Positions 16,454-24,770 of a DNA stretch of 64,000 nucleotides are shown here, in pieces. Made by a program: the position numbers and the translations under genes. Position 1 is the first letter of the stretch. Each line of letters begins with the position of its first letter. The notes under the pieces are model-generated. The model had not been told where the DNA came from. It saw only the letters and a list, made by a program, of their open reading frames with translations, and made no database searches. The DNA comes from Bacillota bacterium (GTDB taxonomy: Bacteria > Bacillota > Clostridia > Lachnospirales > Lachnospiraceae): the NCBI GenBank assembly GCA_023409535.1, contig JAEYGZ010000039.1, positions 1 through 64,000 on the forward strand. Direction: 5' to 3'.

Positions 16454-16592
16454 TTATGATTGTCAAAATAATACATGGCAATCATGGTAAAAATATGCTA
16501 TAGTAATATCTATATAATTTGGAGAGATTACTGCTAATCACAATATGGCTTTCATAAATAGGAAGCAGCACATTTACGGAGGAATGAACGAT

Positions 16593-17921
16593 ATGTTGCC
16601 GTCTGACGCGGAAAAGATAATAGGTCAGTTAATAATTCTTGTAATACTTACCATGGTAAATGCCTTTTTTGCCTGTGCCGAAATGGCCATGGTATCTTCA
16701 AATAAAAGCAAAATCAGAAGAATGGCGGAGGAAGGGAAAAAAAGTGCAAGGCTTGTACAAAAATTTCTTGAGGAACCGACCAAATTTCTGTCCACAATAC
16801 AGGTAGCAATTACCTTAGCCGGATTTTTTTCCAGTGCGTCTGCAGCCTCCGGTCTGTCAAGACCTCTGGGAGCATGGCTGTCCAAACGGAATGTTCCATA
16901 TGGCGGGCAAATATCACTGATATCCGTCACCTTGGTTTTATCCTATTTTACCTTGGTGCTTGGCGAGCTGGTGCCCAAAAAGGTGGCTTTGCAAAATCCG
17001 GAAACGATCAGTATGTTCTGCGTGAAGCCGATTAAGGTGATTTCACGTTTTGCTTCCCCTTTTATCAAGCTGCTGACATTTTCGACAAATCTCCTGACGA
17101 TACCCTTCGGAATCAAAGAGGGGAATACGGAAGAGATCCTATCCAGGGAAGAGCTGATCTCCCTTGTCAATGAAGGACAGGCACATGGTGTACTGAATAA
17201 AAAGGAAAAAGAAATGATCAATTCCATCATGGAATTTGATGAAAAAAATGCAAAGGAAATTATGACTCCGCGTATTAATGTGTTTGCAATTGACGTTGCG
17301 GAGCCGAAAGAAAATTATCTTGACGAATTGTTAAAAACCAAATTCACACGTATTCCTGTATATGAGGAGGATATCGATAACATCATCGGTATGCTGTATA
17401 TTAAGGATTTCCTTAAGGAAGCGGTAAAGCGCGGCTATAAAAATGTGGATGTCAAGAGTATCATGAAGAAGCCTTACCTTGTTCCGGAAAGTAAGGTGAT
17501 TAAGGATTTGTTCCGGGATCTCCAGCAATCTAAAAAACAGATTGCAGTTCTGATCGATGAATACGGAGGCTTTGCAGGAATTGTTACCATGGAGGATCTG
17601 GTGGAAGAGGTTATGGGCGATATTGAGGATGAATATGATCCGATCCATTATAAGGTTAAAAGAATTGATGATTCAACATATTTGATTGATGGTATGGCAA
17701 CCCTTGATGAGATAAATCTGAAATTGGATTTGCAGTTATATTCTGAGAATTATGATACCTTATCCGGATTTTTGATTGATCATATGGGAACGATACCGCA
17801 GGAAAACGATGATCGTACCATCGAGCTGGAGCATCTTGTATTTAAACTGGAGAGTGTAAAGAATAAACGTATTGATAAGGTTAAGCTGTATATCGGAAAA
17901 GAGAAAGAACCGGAGGATTAA
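16593..17921 (+). CDS. CorC/HlyC-type transporter (CNNM/DUF21 plus CBS domains)
   Basis: This 442-residue protein has an N-terminal DUF21 (CNNM) membrane domain with four hydrophobic segments (about 10-185, including ITLAGFFSS and LGELVPKK). A pair of CBS domains (about 205-330, IMTPRINVFAIDV and the ...DEYGG.AGIVTMEDLVEEV motif) and a C-terminal CorC_HlyC domain follow. The family handles Mg2+ or other divalent cations. In-frame ATG codons occur at 16545 and 16584; I chose 16593 because GGAGG lies ten bases before it. Three bases separate its stop from ktrA copy 2, so the two are translationally coupled. Confidence 0.85.
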   Translation: MLPSDAEKIIGQLIILVILTMVNAFFACAEMAMVSSNKSKIRRMAEEGKKSARLVQKFLEEPTKFLSTIQVAITLAGFFSSASAASGLSRPLGAWLSKRNVPYGGQISLISVTLVLSYFTLVLGELVPKKVALQNPETISMFCVKPIKVISRFASPFIKLLTFSTNLLTIPFGIKEGNTEEILSREELISLVNEGQAHGVLNKKEKEMINSIMEFDEKNAKEIMTPRINVFAIDVAEPKENYLDELLKTKFTRIPVYEEDIDNIIGMLYIKDFLKEAVKRGYKNVDVKSIMKKPYLVPESKVIKDLFRDLQQSKKQIAVLIDEYGGFAGIVTMEDLVEEVMGDIEDEYDPIHYKVKRIDDSTYLIDGMATLDEINLKLDLQLYSENYDTLSGFLIDHMGTIPQENDDRTIELEHLVFKLESVKNKRIDKVKLYIGKEKEPED

Positions 17922-17924
17922 ATA

Positions 17925-18596
17925 ATGCCATATAATAAGCCAATTTATGAATTTGGGGTTATCGGATTAGGACGCTTTGGCTTTTCTCTTGCCACAACCT
18001 TAGCGGAGGCAAAGAGGGAGGTGCTGGTTCTTGACAGCAGTGAAAGCAAGATACGGCAGATACGGCACCTCACGGACAATGCACTTGTGGTAGGCGAGCT
18101 TACCAAAGAAGCACTCATAGAGGCCGGGATACAAAACTGTGAGACAGTAGTCATTTGTATCGGCGAAAAAGTGGATGTGAGTATATTAACCACCTTAAAT
18201 GTAATCAGTATGGGAGTTCCCCGGGTAATTGCAAAAGCACTCAGCCCCGAGCAGGGGAATATACTCGAAAAGATAGGGGCGGAGGTTATCTATCCGGAGC
18301 ATGATATGGCCATGCGCCTGGCAAACAGGCTGTTATCCTCCAGAGTTATGGATTATATCAGATTGAATGATGAAATAACAATTACGGAACTCAAGCTAAC
18401 CAAAAAAATCAACGGCCAGACAGTTATGAATTCGGGTTTAAGAAAAAAGTTTAAATTAAATATTATTGCATTAGAGCATATGAATAAGACGACCACGGAT
18501 ATTACTGCGGAGCTTGAGCTTCATGAAAATGACGTTATGGTAGTAGTAGGAAAGAAAGAGCATATAAAAAGATATGAGGATTATCTTACCTCATAA
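17925..18596 (+). CDS. KtrA/TrkA regulatory subunit (copy 2)
   Basis: This 223-residue RCK-domain protein is collinear with copy 1, sharing GLGRFG, the GIQNCETVVICIGE block and LEKIGAEVIYPE. The nucleotide-binding and RCK_C halves are both complete. The ribosome-binding site (GGAGG) lies in the last codons of the CorC-type gene. No second ktrB is next to it, so it either forms mixed rings on the same KtrB, serves a KtrB elsewhere, or regulates the linked CorC-type protein. The last option would be unusual. Confidence 0.9.
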   Translation: MPYNKPIYEFGVIGLGRFGFSLATTLAEAKREVLVLDSSESKIRQIRHLTDNALVVGELTKEALIEAGIQNCETVVICIGEKVDVSILTTLNVISMGVPRVIAKALSPEQGNILEKIGAEVIYPEHDMAMRLANRLLSSRVMDYIRLNDEITITELKLTKKINGQTVMNSGLRKKFKLNIIALEHMNKTTTDITAELELHENDVMVVVGKKEHIKRYEDYLTS

Positions 18597-18609
18597 CAGA
18601 AAGAATAGG

Positions 18610-18658
18610 AAGAGCCGCAGTCAAGTACGAGGGTTTGGTGCACTTGACTGCGGCTCTT
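18610..18658. terminator. Bidirectional terminator between ktrA2 and rsgI
   Basis: A 17-base arm beginning AAGAGCCGCAGTCAAGT (18610-18626) pairs perfectly with ACTTGACTGCGGCTCTT (18642-18658). TTG follows, and the A/T ends serve both strands. Confidence 0.85.
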
Positions 18659-18677
18659 TGCAGATATTATATATGTA

Positions 18678-19955
18678 TTATTTGCGATTGCTGTTCCACA
18701 TACCATAGGGACCGTAGTTCCGGTTATTCTTAGAAATATCTCCGGAGGAATTGTTGCCGGCATCCTTACGGTTTTCCTTCTGTTGCTCCTCGGACTTATT
18801 CTTATTCCCTGTTTTGTCTCCGTAGCTGTTCTTTGGGCTGATGCCTGGGACACTGTACCAGTATCCGTAGAGATTGTAACCCGGTGTCTTATCTGCTTTG
18901 CTTTCTTCTTTATTGTTTTTCTTATTATCTGCCTTGTTATCCTTTTTATTATCCCCTTTGCCGTAACCTTTCGTACCTTTTTTATCATCCGAATTATTAT
19001 CGTCCCTGTGATTGTACTTTGTACTTTTATCCGAATTGGTTTTTCCGTTCGTTTTATTCTTTGACTGATCCTCAGAACTTATGCCGGGTAAACTGTTCCA
19101 GGAATTCCAGAATCGATAAGTATCCCGTGAGCTGTTATGATTTTCTGACTTACCGGAGGTGCTTTCTGATTCAGATTGCTTATGAGTATTCTTGCCGGAA
19201 TTGGTATTCCCGGAAGCCTCCTTATTCTCCTTATCAGACTTGTTCTCCTTATCAGACTTGTTCTCCTTTTCAGCTTTGTTCTCTTTATCAGACTTATTTT
19301 CCTTTTTAGTCTTATTCTCTTTTTCAGCCTTTTTATCCTTCGCCGGTTTCACGGAACCTTCGTCACCATCCGTATCCGATGAGGCATCGCTGTCAACGAT
19401 ATAGGATTCTACTACAACAGGCTTATCGCTGCTTGACACCTTTTCTTCCACTGCTTTCTGCAAATCTGCAGCGAGTGCCTGAGCCTTTTTGCCGTTTTCG
19501 CTGGAAGTGGTGATTACAATACCGCCTGAGGCGCCGTTTTCCAAATATCCATCGGCAGTAATTTGATCAACTGTTGTAGAGATTGCATTTTTAATTGACT
19601 TATTCTTCAGATTAGCTATGGTTATTTCGTCAATAACCGTTTTTCCGTCTTCATTGACTGCTTTTACGGCCAGTACCCGGTCAAACCGGTTCAGGGTGTA
19701 TTCTATGGCCGGATTCACATCCACATTGACATAGGTATATGGTGTGGCATAAGCCCAGGATCCGGTACCAAGAATAGCACATGCGGCTGTGGCTGCGGTT
19801 AAAGCAGCGAGCTTTTTTCGCATCTCCGCTGTTTTATTGCGCAGTTCTATACGCTGTCCCGTTTCGTAATTGTTGTTTTTTACTTTAATAACCTGACCAT
19901 CATCGGAAAGGACAGCAGCAAATCCATCTTTAATTTCTACGACAACTGCTTTCAT
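18678..19955 (-). CDS. rsgI: RsgI-type membrane anti-sigma factor
   Basis: This is a 425-residue partner of SigI. Residues 1-48 match the RsgI N-terminal sigma-binding domain and 49-69 form one membrane helix. The first extracellular module (about 75-190) carries the conserved DVNPAIEYTLNRFDRV, where RsgI proteins are reported to self-cleave at Asn-Pro. A highly charged Lys/Glu/Asn/Asp/Ser-rich stalk (about 205-400) follows, interrupted by related aromatic motifs (WNSWNSLPGIS, YGYWYSVPGIS and a final YGMWNSNRK). No carbohydrate-binding module is visible, unlike cellulosome-linked RsgIs. The gene overlaps sigI by four bases (ATGA). Confidence 0.9.
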   Translation of the reverse strand: MKAVVVEIKDGFAAVLSDDGQVIKVKNNNYETGQRIELRNKTAEMRKKLAALTAATAACAILGTGSWAYATPYTYVNVDVNPAIEYTLNRFDRVLAVKAVNEDGKTVIDEITIANLKNKSIKNAISTTVDQITADGYLENGASGGIVITTSSENGKKAQALAADLQKAVEEKVSSSDKPVVVESYIVDSDASSDTDGDEGSVKPAKDKKAEKENKTKKENKSDKENKAEKENKSDKENKSDKENKEASGNTNSGKNTHKQSESESTSGKSENHNSSRDTYRFWNSWNSLPGISSEDQSKNKTNGKTNSDKSTKYNHRDDNNSDDKKGTKGYGKGDNKKDNKADNKKNNKEESKADKTPGYNLYGYWYSVPGISPKNSYGDKTGNKNKSEEQQKENRKDAGNNSSGDISKNNRNYGPYGMWNSNRK

Positions 19956-20671
19956 TCTTTTATCTCCTCCCTGATGTAGCTCAGATATTGTGCCAGAAGC
20001 GGATAGTCTCCAGATAGTATTTCCACGGCAGCTATTATATACTTTCGGTGCCGTTCCAGTATTTTTCGGGGTACCTTTGCATTTTTTTCAATTTCTTTTA
20101 ATGGAAGCAGTCTTGTTGAATTTAATAAAGTGATCAACAGGGGATGCTTCAGCATATAACCCACAGCCTTGGCACATGCTCTTTTGGTTTTGCCGGATTT
20201 GGGTGAGCAATCTGTGAGATCGAAGAAAGTGAAGCCGTATTTTGAAAATATCATATTAGCAGCTTCAATTTCAAGCTTCAAGTCACCTGTGTCCTGTTTG
20301 GATACCTGATCTGCTACGGCAACCCGCAGGCCCAGGTCCTCGGTATCTTCCTCCGGTTCCGTGTCAAACAGAACCGGATCGATGGAAATCTCAGAAGTAA
20401 ATTTATTCTGACTTTTTATGTAATCGATCAAACGCCGATGTATTACTAATTCCGCTAAGGATAAAAAGCTGCCTTTACTTTGCTCGTAGCTTTTCACCGC
20501 TTCTGAAAATGCCAGGAGTGCAATAGACCACTCATCATCATTTTTTGTAATGAAGCGGTGGCAGACCTTGGAAGCGCATTTTAATATGTAAGACTCCTGC
20601 TGCTTAACCAGTACCTCAAAGGCCGAGGGATCTGTTTTCGCCTCAAGAGCAAGGGTTTCTAATTTCTTCAT
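19952..20671 (-). CDS. sigI: RNA polymerase sigma factor SigI
   Basis: This 239-residue sigma-70-type factor of the SigI group has a region-2-like segment (about 25-85, with DDEWSIALLAFSEAV and the SLAELVIHRRLIDYI helix) and a SigI-specific C-terminal region (about 135-235) ending in a helix-turn-helix. SigI factors respond to heat or envelope stress, and in cellulolytic clostridia to polysaccharides through RsgI. The frame is open 29 codons further upstream, but GGAAGGAAG precedes the ATG at 20671. It is co-transcribed with rsgI. Confidence 0.9.
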   Translation of the reverse strand: MKKLETLALEAKTDPSAFEVLVKQQESYILKCASKVCHRFITKNDDEWSIALLAFSEAVKSYEQSKGSFLSLAELVIHRRLIDYIKSQNKFTSEISIDPVLFDTEPEEDTEDLGLRVAVADQVSKQDTGDLKLEIEAANMIFSKYGFTFFDLTDCSPKSGKTKRACAKAVGYMLKHPLLITLLNSTRLLPLKEIEKNAKVPRKILERHRKYIIAAVEILSGDYPLLAQYLSYIREEIKE

Positions 20672-20752
20672 AAGTACTTCCTTCCGGTGCATAATGTGAA
20701 TTATTAAACGTAATTCACACTTGAAAGCTTGTAACTGTGTAATTCCGGCATG

Positions 20753-20795
20753 CAGCATGCTGCTGTGTTTTATACACTTTCAGCATTGCATGCTG
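20753..20795 (-). promoter_or_regulatory. Two CAGCAT/ATGCTG dyads in the sigI leader
   Basis: CAGCATGCTG (20753-20762) and CAGCAT-TGC-ATGCTG (20781-20795) are perfect inverted repeats sharing half sites, 28 bases apart. They lie between the proposed promoter and the sigI start and could be operators or RNA hairpins. Confidence 0.4.
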
Positions 20796-20869
20796 TACAA
20801 ACTTATCAAAGATGCAGATATGTGTATTAATATGTGAAGGTGTCGTTTTTTGATTGCTTACTACGGTCT

Positions 20870-20899
20870 ATTTTATCATTAAAAACAGGTTTATGTAAA
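20870..20899 (-). promoter_or_regulatory. Probable sigma-A promoter of sigI-rsgI
   Basis: On the minus strand TTTACA is followed after 18 bases by TAAAAT, about 200 bases before the sigI start. The rest of the 360-base gap to the next gene is AT-rich with no other gene. I did not find a convincing SigI-type auto-promoter. Confidence 0.45.
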
Positions 20900-21031
20900 C
20901 CCGCCGAAGCACCTATAAGAATTAGGTAATTACAGGAAAAGATATGACACGAATAAATAGAAGCTGAATAAACTGTAATTGAGATAAAGGATTACAGATT
21001 CACAGTGCATAATCGCGCGATGGAGGTAAAT

Positions 21032-22675
21032 ATGAATAATAATTACAATGAGTCGGCTTCCTATGCAGGTGTCCCCTACGATGATATTATCTGGTATGAT
21101 GTAGTGGGTCAACCTTTCGGAACTGCCTCCCACTTTAATGCTATGATTTTTGGTGACGCGAACAACATTGTTGATACACAGGGCGCAATGGCGATCGGTG
21201 GAAACTTTACCAGTCCGAGAGGGTTAAGCGTTAGTTTGGGTACAGGTCCAAATCTGGCCGGCACGGACTTTGACCCGGATATGGTGCGATTCCTGGTAGG
21301 TGGAAATGTGGCGATGCAGGGTCCCCTGGTAGTTGCAGGGCATGTGGTTGTGGGCGGTAGTTTTCGTGCTGCAAACGGAAGCACTTATCTGATAGGCAAA
21401 AATGGTACGAATGAACAGGTTCAGGAGCTGACAACGCTTTATCAGTCGGCGAACGGCAGCAGATATTGGAGAGTAAGCGATCGCGGAGATCATTATGTGA
21501 TTTCCAGCTATGATACACCAAGATATATTCCTGCCAGCAGGATAAATGCAGATGTGGCACGTTTCTTTGCCGATGCTCGAAATAGCATTAATAATTTCCA
21601 GGATTGTATCGTCGGGCTGCAGCCGAACGGTACGGTAACAGAGCAGTACCATCAGTGGATTTTACGCGGAAATGATCCCAGACAGAATGTTTTTGTTGTT
21701 GATGCACGTCCGGGCGGAATACTGAATAAAGAAGTTCATTTTGAAGTGCCTCAGGGCAGTCTTGCGATTGTTATTTTCAGAACCGGTGAGAATGCACACT
21801 TGCAGTATGGTTTATGGGGTAGTGAGAATATGGCTACCCGTACGCTGTATGTATTTGAAGATGCAAGGAATATCTATATGGAGGTACCTGCCGCTATTTG
21901 GGGAAGCATACTGGCACCTCAGGCTATGTTTCATGCTCATCAAACCGGCGGAACCGTATACGGCAATGCTGCACTTGGAGGCTTTGCAGTAAGTGCAACC
22001 AGCGGCTTCGAATTTCATGGAAGGCCTTTTGTCGGCGGTGTAGTATGCGGTGAGGCAGTTCAGGTGCAGCCCGCGCCGTTACCCGCGCCCCAGCCGGCAC
22101 CATTACCCGCACCACCGCCTGCACCGAGACCGATTCCTCAGCCTGCGCCGCAGCCAGCACCAAGACCTGCGCCGCAACCAGCGCCCAGACCGGCACCGCA
22201 GCCTGTACCAAGACCGCAGCCGCAACCGGCACCCCAGCCTATTCCCGTTCCCATTCCGATCCCGGTACCTCAGCCTGCGCCGACTTGTCCTTCCTGTCCT
22301 CCATGTCCGGAAGGAGAAAGTACTGTAATCATTGAACCGATCCCGATTCCCATTCCGATTCCTTACAAGCCGGAGGAGGAGTGCAAGAAGGAATGCCTGA
22401 TTGAACCCGGTGTCATCTTTGGTTGTATCTGGGGTTGTAAATGTTGCAATAATCATGAGTGGGAAGTCCTGCTTTACCGGGTATGCGGCGCAGATGGCAA
22501 AAAGCTTCTTGAGAGTACCAGATTAAGCTGCTGCGGCTGTTTTGAATTTAAGGTTCCTTATGATGACTATTATCTGATCCAAATATGTCCGGTGGGCCAT
22601 AATGTCAGCTTTTCCTATTGTAAGCCAATGCTGACCCTGAAAAATGTGGGAGTTATGAGCTTAATGATTGAATGA
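21032..22675 (+). CDS. Choice-of-anchor A domain protein with Pro-Ala/Pro-Ile repeats and Cys-rich tail
   Basis: This 547-residue protein resembles the choice-of-anchor A domain over about residues 15-330: FNAMIFGD, then the serial AMAIGGNFT, FLVGGNVAM and HVVVGGSF beta-solenoid turns and the late AIWGSILAPQA. A Pro-rich region (about 343-430) made of PAPQPAP, PRPAPQP and PIPIP units follows. A tail with clustered Cys (CPSCPPCPEG, then CKKEC, CIWGCKCC and SCCGC) ends the protein. There is no signal peptide, membrane helix or LPXTG. The start at 21032 has GGAGG seven bases upstream; 21005 is an in-frame alternative. The function is unknown; a spore-surface or otherwise unconventionally exported structural role is my inference. 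Confidence 0.75.
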   Translation: MNNNYNESASYAGVPYDDIIWYDVVGQPFGTASHFNAMIFGDANNIVDTQGAMAIGGNFTSPRGLSVSLGTGPNLAGTDFDPDMVRFLVGGNVAMQGPLVVAGHVVVGGSFRAANGSTYLIGKNGTNEQVQELTTLYQSANGSRYWRVSDRGDHYVISSYDTPRYIPASRINADVARFFADARNSINNFQDCIVGLQPNGTVTEQYHQWILRGNDPRQNVFVVDARPGGILNKEVHFEVPQGSLAIVIFRTGENAHLQYGLWGSENMATRTLYVFEDARNIYMEVPAAIWGSILAPQAMFHAHQTGGTVYGNAALGGFAVSATSGFEFHGRPFVGGVVCGEAVQVQPAPLPAPQPAPLPAPPPAPRPIPQPAPQPAPRPAPQPAPRPAPQPVPRPQPQPAPQPIPVPIPIPVPQPAPTCPSCPPCPEGESTVIIEPIPIPIPIPYKPEEECKKECLIEPGVIFGCIWGCKCCNNHEWEVLLYRVCGADGKKLLESTRLSCCGCFEFKVPYDDYYLIQICPVGHNVSFSYCKPMLTLKNVGVMSLMIE

Positions 22676-22742
22676 CATTGCGCCCGGACAGAAAAAGAGG
22701 TATACTCCACCTATAGAAGATAAAATGAAAGGAAGTAGCAGG

Positions 22743-23303
22743 ATGGCAAGAGTATATCTTTTTCTGGCGGAAGGATTTGAAGAGATTGAGGGATTAACGG
22801 TAGTAGATTTGCTTCGAAGAGCTGAGATCGATATTTCAATGGTATCGATAACCGGTAAATTAACTGTTACAGGGTCTCATCATATAACAACCGACGCTGA
22901 TGTTCTGTTTGAGGATGCTGATTTTTCCGATGCAGATATGCTTGTACTGCCCGGAGGATTGCCGGGAACAGTAAATCTGTTGGAGCATCCGGGGCTGGAT
23001 GCGCTTTTAAGGGAATTCGCCGCAAAGGAGAAGAATATTGCAGCAATCTGCGCGGCTCCAAGAGTCCTTGGAACAAAGGGAATGCTTGCAGGAAAGAAAG
23101 TTACCTGCTATCCCGGTAATGAGACTTACCTCACAGGCGCACAGGTGATGGATGCGGCTGTCGTAGAGGATGGCAATATCCTTACCTCCAGGGGGATGGG
23201 TACGGCAATTGACTTTGCGTTAGCGATAATCAGGTACCTGAAAGACGCGCAGGAGGCTGAAAAAATCGCTAAATTAATTCAATACCGGCATTATACCGAA
23301 TAA
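22743..23303 (+). CDS. DJ-1/PfpI family protein
   Basis: This 186-residue class I glutamine-amidotransferase-like protein has FLAEGFEEIEG at the N-terminus with the conserved Glu, LVLPGGLPG, the nucleophile elbow AAICAAPRVL with its Cys, and SRGMGTAIDFAL at the C-terminus. Relatives include DJ-1, YajL and ThiJ, with proposed deglycase, chaperone or glyoxalase activity; which one applies here cannot be told. An in-frame ATG lies 75 bases upstream, but AAAGGAAG before ATG 22743 and the family N-terminus MARVYLFLA favour 22743. Confidence 0.88.
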   Translation: MARVYLFLAEGFEEIEGLTVVDLLRRAEIDISMVSITGKLTVTGSHHITTDADVLFEDADFSDADMLVLPGGLPGTVNLLEHPGLDALLREFAAKEKNIAAICAAPRVLGTKGMLAGKKVTCYPGNETYLTGAQVMDAAVVEDGNILTSRGMGTAIDFALAIIRYLKDAQEAEKIAKLIQYRHYTE

Positions 23304-23332
23304 CCATGAATGAATTTAACTAAGCTGTAAGG

Positions 23333-24649
23333 TTAATCGTCATGGTAAGGCAGTATCTGCTTGCGCAGGAAGAACAGGCAGGCCAGATTCGGCAGTGCCA
23401 TAAAGGCATTCACCAGGTCTGTCAGCTCCCAAACCAGCTTTAAAGACAGGATGGAACCAATAAAAATCATAACAATATAGCAGAGGCGGTAGGTATTTAT
23501 TCCGGATTTTCCGAATAGATATTCTACCGCTTTTTCACCGAAATACGACCAGCCGATCAAGGTTGCAACCGCAAAGGCTACCAGGGAAAGCCCCAATAAG
23601 GTACTGCCGAAGGGGATTGCACTAAAGGCGGCTGTAGTCAACTCGGTGAAATCATAGCCCTGCACGGAGGCAGGATTCTTGAGAATGCTTGCTACAATAA
23701 CAAGACCTGTAACCGCACAGATCACAACCGTATCCCAGAAGGTTGCACTCATGGAGATGAGCGCCTGTCTGGAGGGCTTGGAGGTCTTAGCGCCTGCAGC
23801 TGCAATGGCAGCGGAGCCGATGCCGGCCTCATTGGTAAAGAGCCCGCGGGCGATGCCGTATCTGGCAGCAGTCTGAATTGTACTGCCGATAAAGCCTCCT
23901 GCAACGGCGGCGGTCAGCTTCCCGGGCAGGAAAGCGGATTTGATGACTAATTCCAGGGCAGGAAGTACATAGGGCAGATTGATCACCAGTAATACCACAC
24001 AGGCTGCAATATAGAATAAGCCCATGGCGGGAACCAGCTTACTGCAGAAGCTGCCGATGGATTTAATTCCCCCCACAATGACCAGGCCCACAATGATTGC
24101 AACGACGATTCCAACCAAATATTCCGGAAGTCCCCAGAGAGTATTTAAGGTCTGGGTAACTGCACGGGCTTGGGTGGAACAGCCCACGCAGTAAGAAGCA
24201 ATCAAGGTGAAGATGCTGAAAGCAACCGCAAGCCATTTCTTATGAAGACCGTATTCCAGAGCATACATGGGGCCGCCGAGATAGGTGCCGTCCGAAGTCT
24301 TTTTTCGATAGAGCACACCCAGAAAGCATTCGGCATAGGTGGTGGCCATGCCAAGGACACCGGTGAGCCAGCACCAGAAGAGAGCGCCGGGACCGCCAAG
24401 GGCAATGGCAGTAGAAACACCTACGATATTACCGGTGCCGATGGTTGCGGCCAGGGTAGCGGATAATGCCGCAAAGCTGCCCAAATCTCCTTCGGAGGAC
24501 TCTTCGGTTACGAAGGACAGCCGAATGGCCTTGCCCACATGGCGCTGAACACCCTTCAGCTTAAGGGTAAAATAAATGTGGGATCCAAAGATTAAAGTAG
24601 GAAGCGGGATACCCCAAAGAAAATTATTTATATTTTTTAAAAATTCCAT
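23333..24649 (-). CDS. Sodium:alanine symporter, AGCS family
   Basis: This 438-residue carrier has about eleven hydrophobic segments and the AGCS signatures ATIGTGNIVGVSTAIALGGPGALFWCWL-type near residue 70 and ARGLFTNEAGIGSAAIAAAAA-type near residue 270. It imports alanine or glycine with Na+. Its length is typical. The upstream AAGG is about nine bases from the ATG. It is monocistronic and lies downstream of ddl-murF on the same strand. Confidence 0.93.
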   Translation of the reverse strand: MEFLKNINNFLWGIPLPTLIFGSHIYFTLKLKGVQRHVGKAIRLSFVTEESSEGDLGSFAALSATLAATIGTGNIVGVSTAIALGGPGALFWCWLTGVLGMATTYAECFLGVLYRKKTSDGTYLGGPMYALEYGLHKKWLAVAFSIFTLIASYCVGCSTQARAVTQTLNTLWGLPEYLVGIVVAIIVGLVIVGGIKSIGSFCSKLVPAMGLFYIAACVVLLVINLPYVLPALELVIKSAFLPGKLTAAVAGGFIGSTIQTAARYGIARGLFTNEAGIGSAAIAAAGAKTSKPSRQALISMSATFWDTVVICAVTGLVIVASILKNPASVQGYDFTELTTAAFSAIPFGSTLLGLSLVAFAVATLIGWSYFGEKAVEYLFGKSGINTYRLCYIVMIFIGSILSLKLVWELTDLVNAFMALPNLACLFFLRKQILPYHDD

Positions 24650-24770
24650 AAAAAGAGACCTTATCCAAATCAGCTTTCTACATGTATATGCTGTGAGGCG
24701 GTCTCATTATTTGTACTATTTACAATGTGAATTATGCATTTCACGACCCACCTGTTCTATGGGTGTCTAT

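Noticed and set aside
22050..22328. Open frames on both strands within the Pro-rich repeat coding region.
   Set aside because: They mirror the repetitive C-rich coding sequence of the real gene (21032-22675) in other frames.
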